NCBI GenBank assembly: GCA_002309575.1
Contig: DBXP01000020.1
Span: 1 to 22,989, forward strand
Length of the DNA: 22,989 nt
Direction: 5' to 3'
Source of the DNA: a bacterium UBP6_UBA1209
GTDB lineage: Bacteria; UBP6; UBA1177
Of the stretch, positions 1-8,386 are shown in pieces (within the stretch, counting starts at the first letter, position 1; the number at the start of each line of letters is the position of its first letter). The position numbers were made by a program, and so were the translations under genes. The notes below the pieces were generated by a model. The model saw only the letters and a list, made by a program, of their open reading frames with translations, was not told the origin of the DNA and made no database searches.

Positions 1-852
1 GAAGCGGAAGCAGAGGCAAAACGCATTACCGAAGTCAAGCCGGCTGCTCAAGTAGAGCCGCAAAACGCTGAAAATATGAGCTATGCAGAGGTCGAGCAGA
101 AGTTCAACGAGGATCAGGAAAAGAAATATGCCGAAATGAAGCGCAAGGCCGAGGAGGCGAGAAAAGCCGAGGAGGCGCTTGCTCTCGAGGCGATGGAAGC
201 TGGAATGCGTAAGGCCGAGGAGGAGGCTAAAATCAAGGCGGAGATCAGACGCAAAGCCGAAGCGGAGAGGATCGCGGCCGAGGAGCTTCTCAAAAAGAGC
301 GGAAAAAGTACGCAGGGAAGCGGCGAAGTCAGGCTGGAACCGGCTCTCGGCAAGGTCGTCGAGTTCGGCAGTTTCGAGCAGGGCGACGGCCGCAGACCGA
401 TAAGCTGGCGTGTCTTTGAAATCAAGGACGGAAAGGCGCTTCTCATATCCGAAAAGGGGCTCGACGCCCGCAGATTCAACCCGGAAGGCAGAGGCAGCGA
501 ATGGAAGTATTCCGAGCTCAGGACATGGCTAAACAGCGATTTCATGAACTCGGCTTTCAACGCCGCGGAGCTCGGGAAGATCGATCAGGTCGACGGAGAA
601 AGCGTTTTCCTGCTTTCGAAGGCTGAGGTCGAGCGTTTCTTCCCTGACAGGAACAGCAGGCGCTGTGCACCGACAAAATATACCGAAAAGCGCGGCGTGG
701 AGCCTATCGACGGCTATGCCCGCTGGTGGCTCCGTGCTCCCGGAAACGGCTCGTTCTACGCTTCGTTCGTTCAGGCGAAGGGACTTTTCAACAACAGCTA
801 CGTCTACTGCGAGGAGATAATGGTCCGTCCAGCAGTCTGGGTCAGGATTTAA
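1..852 (+). CDS. Coiled-coil protein with C-terminal DUF6273 domain, 5' end missing
   Basis: The reading frame is open from the first base of the window, so the gene begins upstream; the ATG at 76 is only an internal methionine. The first ~110 visible residues are almost entirely Ala, Glu, Lys and Arg in heptad-like runs (KAEEARKAEEA and similar), which predicts a long coiled coil like that of TolA. From about base 340 a compact globular domain follows with the pattern of DUF6273: VVEFGSFEQ near its start, ISWRVFEIKDGKALLISEKGLDARRFN, WKYSELRTWLNSDF, and a terminal WLRAPG...VRPAVWVRI. That domain is usually found in exported or surface proteins and has no assigned reaction. The N-terminal signal or anchor lies outside the window. 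The domain call is from family knowledge; the function is unknown. Confidence 0.8.
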   Translation, partial: EAEAEAKRITEVKPAAQVEPQNAENMSYAEVEQKFNEDQEKKYAEMKRKAEEARKAEEALALEAMEAGMRKAEEEAKIKAEIRRKAEAERIAAEELLKKSGKSTQGSGEVRLEPALGKVVEFGSFEQGDGRRPISWRVFEIKDGKALLISEKGLDARRFNPEGRGSEWKYSELRTWLNSDFMNSAFNAAELGKIDQVDGESVFLLSKAEVERFFPDRNSRRCAPTKYTEKRGVEPIDGYARWWLRAPGNGSFYASFVQAKGLFNNSYVYCEEIMVRPAVWVRI

Positions 853-863
853 TTCCGGAAAAT

Positions 864-891
864 CTGTTTTAATCAAAAATATCAGTATAAT
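864..891 (+). promoter_or_regulatory. Candidate promoter of the pyrimidine-nucleoside phosphorylase gene
   Basis: A perfect TATAAT lies at 886-891, preceded after 16 bases by CTGTTT at 864-869 as a weak -35. It sits 31 bases before the ATG at 923. The surrounding ATCAGTATAAT recurs in the promoter at 13655-13682. Confidence 0.6.
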
Positions 892-922
892 ACTCCGGTT
901 GGTTTCAGACAGGGGGGATGAT

Positions 923-2227
923 ATGAGACTTTTCTACGACATTATCGCAGACAAGCGCGACAATATCGCGCTTAGCGACGAAGACATTTCCTATTTTCTC
1001 GAGAGCTACCTGACGGGGCAGCTGAACGACTATCAGATGTCGGCCATGCTGATGGCGATCTACTTCAACTCTCTGAACGAACGTGAGCTGAAGACGTGGA
1101 CTTCAAAGATGCTTTACAGCGGTAAAGTCCTTGATTTTACTGACATAGACGGCTTTGTCGTCGATAAGCATTCGACCGGCGGAGTCGGGGACAAGATCTC
1201 GATCCCGCTAGCTCCTCTCCTCGCCGAACTCGGCTTTTTCGTGCCGATGATCTCAGGGCGCGGACTCGGCCCGACCGGCGGAACGCTCGACAAACTTGAG
1301 TCGATCCCGGGCTTCCGCGTGAACATCAACGTCGAAAAATTCCACAGACTGGTCCGTGAAGTCGGTTTTTCGATGATCGGCCAGACATCGGAGATCGCTC
1401 CGCTAGACAAGAGGCTTTACGCTCTCCGCGATGTCACGGCTACGATCGAATCGATCCCGATGATCGCCGCTTCGATCATGAGCAAGAAGCTGGCGGAGGG
1501 TATCAGCGGACTTATGCTTGACCTGAAGGTCGGCAAGGGAGCCTTCATGAAGACCTACGAGCGCGGCAAAAAGCTTGCGCAGACGATGCAGATGATAGGG
1601 CAGCAGTTCAACACGCATGTCGATGTACTCTTCACGAATATGGACGAGCCTTTGGGTTACGCTGTCGGAAATTCGCTTGAAATCATGGAATCTCTCGACG
1701 TCATGCAGGGCCGGCATGTTCCTCAGGTCAGCGAGCTGACAGTCACGATGGCGGCTACCCTGATGAAGACTTTCGGCATGGTCGAATCGCTCGATGAGGG
1801 CAGGAGAAAGGCGGAAGCGGCACTGAAGAGCGGTAAGGTCTATGAGAAATTCCGCACACTTGCCGAACTTCAGGGGGGAGATCCGCATTCCCTTGACGAC
1901 AGATCGCTTCTTCCTCTGTCAAACAAAAAGGTCGAGGTAAGATCCGAATACGACGGTTTTGTCGCGGAGGTCGATGCGCTTTCGTTCGGCAAGGCTCTGA
2001 TCCAGCTCGGCGGCGGAAGGCTGCGTCAGGAGGACTCTATCGATCCGGGCGTCGGCTTCATCATCAACAAAAAGGTTGGGGACAGAGTGAGCCGCGGAGA
2101 GACTCTCTACACGATCTACTACGGCAGCACCGCGAAGCTCGAAACTGCAAAGGAATACCTTGATGATGCTGTCAGGATCTCTGGATCCAAAGTTCCCAGA
2201 ATAGAGCTTGTCTTAGGAGTTCTTTAG
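923..2227 (+). CDS. pdp: Pyrimidine-nucleoside (thymidine) phosphorylase
   Basis: Cytosolic salvage enzyme that splits uridine, thymidine or deoxyuridine with phosphate into the base and (deoxy)ribose-1-phosphate. The 434-residue length is typical of the family. The family signature SGRGLGPTGGTLDKLE is intact. The phosphate-binding KHSTGGVGDK and the substrate-binding R...S..K series in LRDVTATIESIPMIAASIMSKK are also present. The C-terminal domain (YDGFVAEVDALSFGKA...LGGGR) matches the PYNP C-terminal fold. I start at the ATG at 923 because AGGGGGG at 911-917 is correctly spaced; a TTG at 899 in the same frame lacks such a site. The gene is alone on its strand, has its own promoter, and converges on topA with only 13 bases between the stop codons. 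Pyrimidine-nucleoside versus strict thymidine specificity (DeoA) cannot be settled by eye. Confidence 0.95.
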   Translation: MRLFYDIIADKRDNIALSDEDISYFLESYLTGQLNDYQMSAMLMAIYFNSLNERELKTWTSKMLYSGKVLDFTDIDGFVVDKHSTGGVGDKISIPLAPLLAELGFFVPMISGRGLGPTGGTLDKLESIPGFRVNINVEKFHRLVREVGFSMIGQTSEIAPLDKRLYALRDVTATIESIPMIAASIMSKKLAEGISGLMLDLKVGKGAFMKTYERGKKLAQTMQMIGQQFNTHVDVLFTNMDEPLGYAVGNSLEIMESLDVMQGRHVPQVSELTVTMAATLMKTFGMVESLDEGRRKAEAALKSGKVYEKFRTLAELQGGDPHSLDDRSLLPLSNKKVEVRSEYDGFVAEVDALSFGKALIQLGGGRLRQEDSIDPGVGFIINKKVGDRVSRGETLYTIYYGSTAKLETAKEYLDDAVRISGSKVPRIELVLGVL

Positions 2228-2240
2228 TAATATCAGTGAT

Positions 2241-4508
2241 TTATTCTTTGGAGCCTTTGCCTTGATCGGCAGCCTTTTCATCAAATTTGTATCCGCACTT
2301 CTGGCAGACTTTGCCGCTTCTTTTCTTTTCAACGACATATTCGAAGCCGCACTCAGGACACTTTTCGCCCTCGACCGGCTTGTACCAGCTTACGAAATCG
2401 CACTCGGGATAGCGTGAGCAGCCGTAGAACGGGCGGCCTTTTTTGGAGCGTTTTGCCGTGACGTAGCCTTCGTGGCACTGCGGGCACTGGCAGATCTTCT
2501 TCTCCTCCTTGACGATCGTTTTGCACTTGGGATACGCACTGCAGGCCTTGAAGTCGCCGAATCTTCCGTGCTTGATGACGAGCTTGCTGCCGCAGTTCGG
2601 GCAGACCTCTTCAAGTTCCACTTCGGTTGCCTGCTCGTCGTTTTTCATGTGGACGATGTCGCCGTTCTTTTCGAGCGAGCAGGAGAAGTCGCAGGTCGGA
2701 TATGATTCGCAGGAGAGGAAGGGCTGGTTGCCTTTTTTGGACCAGCGGACGACGAGTCTCTTGCCGCATTTCGGGCAGAGCTCTTCGGCATAAATGCGCT
2801 TCTTTCCTTCGTTTTTTACTCGGTCTACGCTCTTTTCAAGGACGCGGACAAAGGTTCCGTAGAAACCTCTGATGACCTCGCACCAGTCCTTTTCGCCGGA
2901 CTCGATCGTGTCGAGATCCGACTCCATTTCGGCTGTGAAGTTGACGTTGATGATCTCCGGGAAGAACTCGTCGAGCGTGTCACCGACAAGAATTCCGAGA
3001 TCTGTCGCCATCAGGGCACCGCGAGGCTCCTTCATGCGCTCGATGTAGCTGCGCTGAACGATCTGTTTGATGACTGTCGCGTATGTCGACGGCCGTCCGA
3101 CGCCCTTCTCTTCGAGCTCTTTTACGAGACTTCCCTCTGTAAATCTCGGTGTCGGCTTCGTGAAGTGCTGTTCGATCTCGAGCTCTGAAAGCGCGATGGA
3201 TTCGCCCTCGTCGACCTTCGGGATCGTGTCGTCCTTGGACTGTTTTTTGTAGATTTTGCGGTAGCCTTCGAACTGGACGACGCTTCCGCTCTTTTTGAAG
3301 CTGTAGCGGTGCGCGGAATCCTCGACAGTTACGGTAGTCGTCTCGAGGATCGCATCCTTCATCTGCGTCGCGATGAATCTGCGCCAGATCAGAGTATATA
3401 TGTTGAGTTCGTCTTTAGTCAGCTTGGAAGCGACCTTTTCCGGAGTCAGTTCGACGTTTGTCGGACGAATCGCCTCGTGCGCATCCTGGATCTTGCCCTT
3501 GCTGCGGGTCTGATTTTTGTAGTAACGGACCTCTTCGGAGAGGAACTGGCCGCCGATGTTGCCTGCGATATACTTCCTGAGGGCGTCGTTCGCCTCGTCG
3601 GAAATCCTGAACGAATCGGTTCTCATGTAGGTTATAAGACCTGTGAAGCCCTCTGCGCCGAGGTTTTTACCTTCGTAGAGCGACTGCGCGATCTTCATCG
3701 TCTGCTCGCCGGTGTAGTTGAAGAGCCTCGAGCTCTCCTGCTGCAGGTTGCTCGTGTTGAGCGGCGGGAGCGGTGACTCCTTCTTTTCGCGCTTTTCAAC
3801 TGAAATTACCGAGAAGCCTGACGCCTTGTCGATCTCGGCCTTGAGCTTTTTCGCCTCGGTTTCGTTGGAGACTGCGACCTTCTTGCCGTCGACCTTCTCG
3901 AGAGCCGCGTCGAAGATCCCGTTTTTGCCGGAGAAGTCGCCCTTGAATGACCAGTACTCCTCGGGGACGAATGCACGGATCTCCTTCTCTCGCTCTGTGA
4001 CCATCTGAAGCGCTACCGACTGGACTCTGCCTGCGCTGAGCCCTTTTTTGACGCTGCGCCACAGGAATGCCGAAAGTTTGTAGCCGACGATCCTGTCGAG
4101 GATCCTTCTTGCCTGCTGTGCGTTGAAGAGATCTTCGTTGATCTCGGAGTAGTTGTCTATCGCCTTCAAAACCGCGTTCTTCGTGATTTCGTGGAAAAGG
4201 ACACGGTGGATCAGTTTGTCCTGGAACAGTGACGCAATGTGGTGCGCAATTGCCTCTCCCTCGCGGTCAGGGTCGGATCCGATGAAGATCTCGTCGGCCT
4301 CCGCAGCCTCTTTTTTCAGCATCGCGATTATCTGCTGCTTGCCCTCGATCACCTCGTAATTCGGCTTGAAGTTGTTTTCAACGTCAACTCCGAACGACTT
4401 CGCCGGAAGGTCTATGATGTGACCGTTCGACGCTACGACTTTGTAGTCCGGCAGATACTTTGTGAGAGTTTTTGCTTTTGTCGGTGATTCCACAATAAGA
4501 AGTTTCAT
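2241..4508 (-). CDS. topA: DNA topoisomerase I (type IA)
   Basis: Relaxes negatively supercoiled DNA through a transient 5'-phosphotyrosine link. The 755-residue protein has the full order of parts. The N-terminal Toprim domain carries VESPTKAKT and the metal-binding GSDPDREGEAIA. The active-site tyrosine is in GLITYMRTDS (Tyr294 from my start), followed by the DAHEAIRPT and GVGRPSTYA motifs. Four C-terminal four-cysteine zinc ribbons begin near residues 577, 639, 673 and 717; the last is a shortened CPEC...CQKC form. The ATG at 4508 gives the usual MKLLIVESP beginning and has GGGGA five bases ahead, overlapping the end of dprA; an in-frame ATG at 4520 is possible but poorer. It is the last gene of the cmk-ispH-dprA-topA operon, and a dprA-topA pair is a common arrangement. 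Confidence 0.96.
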   Translation of the reverse strand: MKLLIVESPTKAKTLTKYLPDYKVVASNGHIIDLPAKSFGVDVENNFKPNYEVIEGKQQIIAMLKKEAAEADEIFIGSDPDREGEAIAHHIASLFQDKLIHRVLFHEITKNAVLKAIDNYSEINEDLFNAQQARRILDRIVGYKLSAFLWRSVKKGLSAGRVQSVALQMVTEREKEIRAFVPEEYWSFKGDFSGKNGIFDAALEKVDGKKVAVSNETEAKKLKAEIDKASGFSVISVEKREKKESPLPPLNTSNLQQESSRLFNYTGEQTMKIAQSLYEGKNLGAEGFTGLITYMRTDSFRISDEANDALRKYIAGNIGGQFLSEEVRYYKNQTRSKGKIQDAHEAIRPTNVELTPEKVASKLTKDELNIYTLIWRRFIATQMKDAILETTTVTVEDSAHRYSFKKSGSVVQFEGYRKIYKKQSKDDTIPKVDEGESIALSELEIEQHFTKPTPRFTEGSLVKELEEKGVGRPSTYATVIKQIVQRSYIERMKEPRGALMATDLGILVGDTLDEFFPEIINVNFTAEMESDLDTIESGEKDWCEVIRGFYGTFVRVLEKSVDRVKNEGKKRIYAEELCPKCGKRLVVRWSKKGNQPFLSCESYPTCDFSCSLEKNGDIVHMKNDEQATEVELEEVCPNCGSKLVIKHGRFGDFKACSAYPKCKTIVKEEKKICQCPQCHEGYVTAKRSKKGRPFYGCSRYPECDFVSWYKPVEGEKCPECGFEYVVEKKRSGKVCQKCGYKFDEKAADQGKGSKE

Positions 4509-4509
4509 T

Positions 4510-5460
4510 TCATTCCCCATTCAGTTTATAAATTTTGCCCGGGTATTCGCTCACAAGCCCGTCGAGGACAAGTGAAAGCAAAATCGAAGGCAGCTGCGAA
4601 ACGCCGATCTCCGCTCTCAGCGAGATGTCGTCGAAGCTGATCCCTTCACTGTTTCCGGCAATAAGGTCAAAAACGGCCTTTTCGTCGCCGCTCAACTTAT
4701 CACTACCTGCCAAATTTGCAAATGTTTGCTTTCCGGACCGCTCAACTTTGGCGGAACCTTCGGAAAAAAGCGACATTTGAAGTCCGCCAGAGTCTCTACC
4801 TTTTTTTAAGAAATTATGCAAATCGCTAAAATCATAAAGGATCTTTAAATTGCGTTCATGCCTGTATTTTTTAAGGAAATTGAAGTTGCCCTCAAAACTT
4901 GCGTCGTCGATCTCTCCGATGCAGACAAAGAGCTGTTTCCCCATTTCGAGAGCCAGTCTCGAGGTTATCAGACTCCCGCTCTTCGCCGAGGCCTGGACCA
5001 GAACAAGCGCGTCGCATAGGCTCGCGACGATCTCGTTCCGGATAGGGAAGTTCCTGGGCAGAGGCGGAGTTTGAGGCTCGAACTGGCTGATGATCGCGCC
5101 GTTCTGACGGATCTCGTCGGCAAGTCCGACATTCTCCTCCGGATAGATGACATCAAGGCCGCTGCCGAGAACGGAGATCGTCCTGCCGCCTGAGTTCAGC
5201 GCCGAGCGGTGCGCTTCGGTGTCGATCCCGCGGGCAAGACCGCTCACGACGCATTTGCCGGCTTCAACGGCCGTTTTTGCTGCCGCTTTTGCCAGTTTGA
5301 TCCCGTAAAGCGTTGGCTTCCTTGTCCCGACGATCGCGACTCCGCCGGCATCTGAAGGCATAAGGGCGCCGTCGATCCAGAGCGGACGGCCTATCTTCGG
5401 CCTGCATCCGAGCACAATATCCGGATGACGGCTGTCCTTAGGGTCAATCGGAGCACTCAT
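4510..5460 (-). CDS. dprA: DNA-processing protein DprA (Smf family)
   Basis: Binds incoming single-stranded DNA during natural transformation and loads RecA; widely kept even in species not known to be competent. The Rossmann-like core is clear: VAIVGTRKPTLYG, VVSGLARGIDTEAHRSAL, VLGSGLDVIYPEEN, then FPIRNEIVASLCDALVLVQA and SGSLITSRLALEMGK. About 75 C-terminal residues form a winged-helix-like segment (LSGDEKAVFDLI...LVLDGLVSEYPGKIYKL). At 316 residues it lacks the N-terminal SAM-like extension of longer DprA proteins; only ~40 residues precede the core. I start at the ATG at 5460, with GGAGAG just upstream, rather than the TTG at 5463. It overlaps the end of ispH by 17 bases and its stop overlaps the ribosome-binding region of topA, so translation is probably coupled. 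Confidence 0.94.
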   Translation of the reverse strand: MSAPIDPKDSRHPDIVLGCRPKIGRPLWIDGALMPSDAGGVAIVGTRKPTLYGIKLAKAAAKTAVEAGKCVVSGLARGIDTEAHRSALNSGGRTISVLGSGLDVIYPEENVGLADEIRQNGAIISQFEPQTPPLPRNFPIRNEIVASLCDALVLVQASAKSGSLITSRLALEMGKQLFVCIGEIDDASFEGNFNFLKKYRHERNLKILYDFSDLHNFLKKGRDSGGLQMSLFSEGSAKVERSGKQTFANLAGSDKLSGDEKAVFDLIAGNSEGISFDDISLRAEIGVSQLPSILLSLVLDGLVSEYPGKIYKLNGE

Positions 5461-6358
5461 CAAGTCTCTCCAAAAAGTCTTTTATCTCGTTGATCTGATA
5501 GTCGGGAGTCGATGCGCCCGCCGTTATTCCGACAGTTTCGGCTTTTTTTATCCCGGCGAGCTGTTCGGGCGTGAAGTCTGAGATCGATTCGACCCAGATC
5601 GAGCTGTCGTTTTTCTCCATTACGACCTGCAGGAGCTTTGAAGTGTTCGACGAGTTCTTCCCGCCGATCACGACCATGACATCGACACGGTTTGCAAGCT
5701 CCCTTGCCGAGTCCTGGCGCTTGAGCGTAGCCGTGCAGATCGTCTCAGAAGAGAGGATCTTGTGGTCCGGAAGGTCGCGGACAAGCCCGCGTGAAAGCTT
5801 CAGAAGGTGTTCGAAATTCGACGGCCGCGAGGTCGTCTGCGCAACGGCGAAGACACTTTTGTGATTTATCAGGAAATCGCGGAGTTCAGGCTCCTTTTCT
5901 CCAAATTCGGAGGGGTGGATAACAAAGAAATCACCGCTGATCCTGGATGTGATGCCTTCGACCTCCGAGTGGTTCTTGTCCCCCATGACGAGTATCGCGC
6001 ATCCCTCAGCCGACTGCTTTGCAACGAGCTTGTGGATCCTCTGGACATACGGACAGGTCGTGTCGATGATCTTAACGTTTTCAATGGATTGCAGTATCTG
6101 CTCGGTCTTTGCCGTAACTCCGTGGCTTCTTACGACGACGACTGAGTTTTCTGGCACGGAGGCGATATTTACGACATCGACGCCACGTCTGGCATAGTCG
6201 TTTATGACTCTCGGGTTATGGATGACCGGCCCGAGCATGACGACGCGTTTCCCGATTTTCAGAGCCTCTTCAGTCGACTCCTCTAGCAGCGAAAAGGCCC
6301 GCTTCACTCCGAAGCAGATCCCCGAATTTTCTGCGACCAGTACTTTTAATCTATTCAC
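5444..6358 (-). CDS. ispH: 4-hydroxy-3-methylbut-2-enyl diphosphate reductase (IspH/LytB)
   Basis: Last enzyme of the MEP isoprenoid pathway, reducing HMBPP to IPP and DMAPP with an iron-sulfur cluster. Three cluster cysteines are visible: Cys15 in SGICFGVKRA, Cys102 in IDTTCPYV and Cys208 in SETICTATLKRQ. The substrate-binding GPVIHN, RSHGV, NHSEVEG and QTT, the GGKNSSNT loop and the C-terminal GITAGASTPD are also present. At 304 residues it matches single-domain IspH. I place the start at the GTG at 6358, overlapping the end of cmk by 8 bases; a TTG at 6400 would add 14 residues inside cmk and is less likely. The cmk-ispH order is known from other phyla, where the two are sometimes fused; here they are separate but overlapping. 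Confidence 0.95.
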   Translation of the reverse strand: MNRLKVLVAENSGICFGVKRAFSLLEESTEEALKIGKRVVMLGPVIHNPRVINDYARRGVDVVNIASVPENSVVVVRSHGVTAKTEQILQSIENVKIIDTTCPYVQRIHKLVAKQSAEGCAILVMGDKNHSEVEGITSRISGDFFVIHPSEFGEKEPELRDFLINHKSVFAVAQTTSRPSNFEHLLKLSRGLVRDLPDHKILSSETICTATLKRQDSARELANRVDVMVVIGGKNSSNTSKLLQVVMEKNDSSIWVESISDFTPEQLAGIKKAETVGITAGASTPDYQINEIKDFLERLDECSD

Positions 6359-7016
6359 GTTCCCTCGCAAGCTGAACAATTTTTTCGGCTGTCTCTTCAA
6401 GGTTCATGTCAGAGTTGTCGACAACAACGGCATCCTCGGCCTGCCTGAGCGGTGCGACTTTGCGGGTCATATCCTGACGGTCGCGGTCGCGGATCTCGCT
6501 GACAAGCTGTTCCATCGAGAAGGATACGCCCTTCGCCTCAAGCTCGAGAGCCCTTCTTTTTGCGCGGTGTTCTGGAGTCGCCGTAAGATAAATCTTGAGC
6601 TCGGCATCCGGCATGATGACCGTTCCGATATCACGTCCCTCCATCACGACGCCGCCCTCTTCGCCGAGTTCGCGCTGCATCCTGAAGAGCGCCTCGCGGA
6701 CAAAGGGGATCTTTGCGATTTTACTTGCAAGCATACTTATGCGCTCGTTCCTGATCTCGTTCGTGACATCGCTTCCGTCGAGATAGACATGGTTTATCCC
6801 GTCGATCATTTTGAACGACACGTTGAAATGATTGATTATTTCGGCAAGTTCGGCGCTGTCGCACTCTCCGTCGGTCTCAGCTGCGGCAAGAGCTAAAGAT
6901 CTGTAGATCGCTCCGGTGTCAACATAAGAATAATTAAGTTTTGAAGCAACGAGTTTGCTGACGCTGCTCTTTCCGGCTCCTGCCGGCCCGTCGATCGCAA
7001 TTCTGATTTTTTTCAT
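6351..7016 (-). CDS. cmk: Cytidylate kinase
   Basis: Phosphorylates CMP and dCMP to the diphosphates with ATP. The 221-residue protein has the Walker A loop IDGPAGAGKSS near the N-terminus, the nucleotide-binding VDTGAIYRSLAL, the EGRDIGTVIMPDAELKIYLTA strand and the arginine-rich lid RDRDRQDMTRKVAPL. The start at ATG 7016 is fixed by GGAGGG five bases upstream; a TTG at 7028 in frame lies inside that site. It is the first gene of the minus-strand housekeeping operon; a promoter with TATAAT lies 24 bases upstream of the start codon, after the end of the accessory cluster. Confidence 0.95.
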   Translation of the reverse strand: MKKIRIAIDGPAGAGKSSVSKLVASKLNYSYVDTGAIYRSLALAAAETDGECDSAELAEIINHFNVSFKMIDGINHVYLDGSDVTNEIRNERISMLASKIAKIPFVREALFRMQRELGEEGGVVMEGRDIGTVIMPDAELKIYLTATPEHRAKRRALELEAKGVSFSMEQLVSEIRDRDRQDMTRKVAPLRQAEDAVVVDNSDMNLEETAEKIVQLARERE

Positions 7017-7039
7017 GTGACCCTCCAAAAAAACGCTGC

Positions 7040-7067
7040 ATTATAACGGCTGTTTTCGTTAAATCAA
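7040..7067 (-). promoter_or_regulatory. Candidate promoter of the cmk-ispH-dprA-topA operon
   Basis: Read on the minus strand, TTGATT (7067-7062) is followed after 16 bases by a perfect TATAAT (7045-7040), 24 bases before the cmk ATG. It separates the operon from the accessory genes upstream. Confidence 0.65.
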
Positions 7068-7100
7068 ATTAAAGTTTAAAGCTTTGAAAGAGTGATTAAA

Positions 7101-7118
7101 GCGGGCTGCGAAACCCGC
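7101..7118 (-). terminator. Possible weak terminator after the tagged-protein genes
   Basis: On the minus strand GCGGG and CCCGC form a five- to six-pair GC stem with a short loop, followed by only TTTAAT. It lies between the end of the accessory cluster (7174) and the cmk promoter, the expected place for a terminator, but the T-run is poor. Confidence 0.4.
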
Positions 7119-7137
7119 GCCTGACAAGCGGAATTGA

Positions 7138-7220
7138 AACGGATTGAAAACAATAGGTTGTAAATTTACGGGATCAGACAAAAAGCAGAGAACAGCCGTC
7201 GGATTTTTTATCTTCTTTTT
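7138..7220 (-). repeat. Third, shorter copy of the repeated 3'-end/downstream segment
   Basis: This stretch covers the last codons of the tagged-protein gene ending at 7174 and ~35 bases after its stop. It is clearly similar to the bases at 8241-8323 and 9786-9868 (shared AACGGATTGAAAACAATAGG and CAGCCGTCGGATTTTT), with scattered differences. It lacks the part of the longer copies that carries the -10 box and ribosome-binding site. Confidence 0.75.
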
Positions 7221-8196
7221 TATTCTCCTCAGGAGCAGTTTTTTCGTCAGTAGGGTCTGCAGAATCTCCTGTATCGCTATCGGCGCTATCCATCGGATCT
7301 TCCGTGTCACCGGCATCGCCTGTATCAGCGCTATCCATCGGATCTTCCGAGTCTCCGGTATCGCCCATATCTGCATCATCAACCGGGTCTTCCGAGTCTT
7401 CTGTGTCGCCATCGTTCGGGATTTCGTTATCGTCAGCGTCGGTTTCGCTGTCATCTGGAGCTGGTGAAATGACATCATTGTCGCCCTCCTCAGATGGATT
7501 TTCGTCATCTGTCCCGCTTGAATGACCGTACAGCCCGCATCCGTCGCAACACTCCTTGTTTTCACAGCTTTCCGCCGCTTCGATGCACTCGAAATAGCCT
7601 TTGTAGTCCTCCTCGCGGATGTCGTCCTTGTAACAACATATTGTGAGCATCTGTGCATTCAAATCCTCTCCGGAGGGAATATCGAGAACAGCCTCAAGTC
7701 CCTCGTCGCTAAGAGGTTCGAAGCAGGAGTTTGCAAATGTCTTTACATACGAAAGACAGGTATTTAGAACTTCAGCATCAGTGCAAACGATTCTCGGAGT
7801 TGCGAGCTCAGTGCCGCATTCTTCGACAAGCGTGCTGTCGCAGACCCCCGCGCCGAAAGTTACAGTTCCGAACCTTCTTCTGTCGAAACCGTAGCACCAG
7901 CATTCGTAGTCACCGCTTTCTTCCAAAATACATTCACCAGCCTCGTTTTTGCATTTGATTCCTGCATTTTGACAGATTTCATTGGCTTCCGCTTTGCATT
8001 CATCCTCTGTCGGCAGAGCCGAAGCAGATGTGGTGTCGGAAGATCTTGTATCGTCATTGCAGTAGCATTCTTTGGATAATGAACCAGCAGAAAGAGTGTA
8101 GGTACATTTTCCTTTTTCAGCTTCACAAGTTAAAGTTTCTGCAAAAATAGTTATCGCAGCAGCAAGTATTGCGATAAAAATCAATGATTTTTTCAT
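7174..8196 (-). CDS. Secreted Cys-rich protein with acidic repeat linker and C-terminal SDGCSLLFV tag (paralog 1)
   Basis: Function unknown; 340 residues. A signal peptide (MKKSLIFIAILAAAITIFAE) predicts export. Two short cysteine repeats follow (CEAEKGKC...CYC and CKNEAGEC...CWC). Next comes a domain shared with the two paralogs: ECGTELATPRIVC, NTCLSYVKTFANSC, a CC pair, then a CENKECCDGC cluster. After VISPAPDD the chain is an Asp/Glu/Thr/Gly/Ser/Pro linker containing 15-residue tandem repeats (GDTGDSEDPMDSADT type). A Lys-rich patch and the final SDGCSLLFV end it. The start is firm: GGAGGT five bases upstream of the ATG. No lipobox is present. The many cysteines and the signal peptide suggest a folded extracytoplasmic protein; the tag may be a sorting or anchoring signal (inference). 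It is last in the accessory cluster and has its own promoter in the repeat upstream. Confidence 0.85.
   Translation of the reverse strand: MKKSLIFIAILAAAITIFAETLTCEAEKGKCTYTLSAGSLSKECYCNDDTRSSDTTSASALPTEDECKAEANEICQNAGIKCKNEAGECILEESGDYECWCYGFDRRRFGTVTFGAGVCDSTLVEECGTELATPRIVCTDAEVLNTCLSYVKTFANSCFEPLSDEGLEAVLDIPSGEDLNAQMLTICCYKDDIREEDYKGYFECIEAAESCENKECCDGCGLYGHSSGTDDENPSEEGDNDVISPAPDDSETDADDNEIPNDGDTEDSEDPVDDADMGDTGDSEDPMDSADTGDAGDTEDPMDSADSDTGDSADPTDEKTAPEENKKEDKKSDGCSLLFV
7250..7412 (-). repeat. 45-bp tandem repeat coding for the acidic linker of paralog 1
   Basis: A block beginning GCGCTATCCATCGGATCTTC on the plus strand at 7283 recurs at 7328, with a degenerate copy at 7373, a period of 45 bases. 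It encodes 15-residue units of the GDTGDSEDPMDSADT type. The boundaries given are approximate. Repeat number probably varies between strains. Confidence 0.75.
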
Positions 8197-8386
8197 GGTT
8201 TACCTCCATTTTCAATTCAAGCGAACAAATTATAGTGAAAAACGGATTGAAAGCAATAGGTTGGAAATTTACGGTGTCAGACAAACAGCAGCGAGCAGCC
8301 GTCGGATTTTTTTTCTTCTTTGTTTTCAGCCGGAGCTGTCGCGCCGTCTGCAGGAGCTTCTGAATTTTCTGTATCGCCGGAGTCAG
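8194..8386 (-). repeat. 193-bp direct repeat, copy A
   Basis: Aligns without gaps to 9739-9931 with about nine mismatches by eye (~95%). On the minus strand it runs from the last third of the paralog 2 linker through the tag and stop codon, the intergenic promoter and the ribosome-binding site, ending at the start codon of paralog 1. Confidence 0.9.
8229..8256 (-). promoter_or_regulatory. Candidate promoter of paralog 1 within repeat copy A
   Basis: Minus strand TTGCTT (8256-8251), 16 bases, then perfect TATAAT (8234-8229), 32 bases before the ATG at 8196. The same arrangement exists in repeat copy B. Confidence 0.5.

Noticed and set aside
114..876. Two antisense open frames under the coiled-coil/DUF6273 gene
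   Set aside because: Low-complexity mirror of Ala/Glu/Lys codons; no family resemblance.
6351..6400. Longer IspH starting at TTG 6400
   Set aside because: Adds 14 basic residues with no counterpart in the family and lies inside cmk; GTG 6358 gives the usual N-terminus.
7174..7203. C-terminal CSLLFV as a CaaX-type prenylation box
   Set aside because: The cysteine is sixth from the end rather than fourth, and bacteria do not normally prenylate secreted proteins.
7059..7658. A 199-codon frame overlapping paralog 1 on the same strand
   Set aside because: Out-of-frame reading of the tandem repeats and linker; basic, no start signal.
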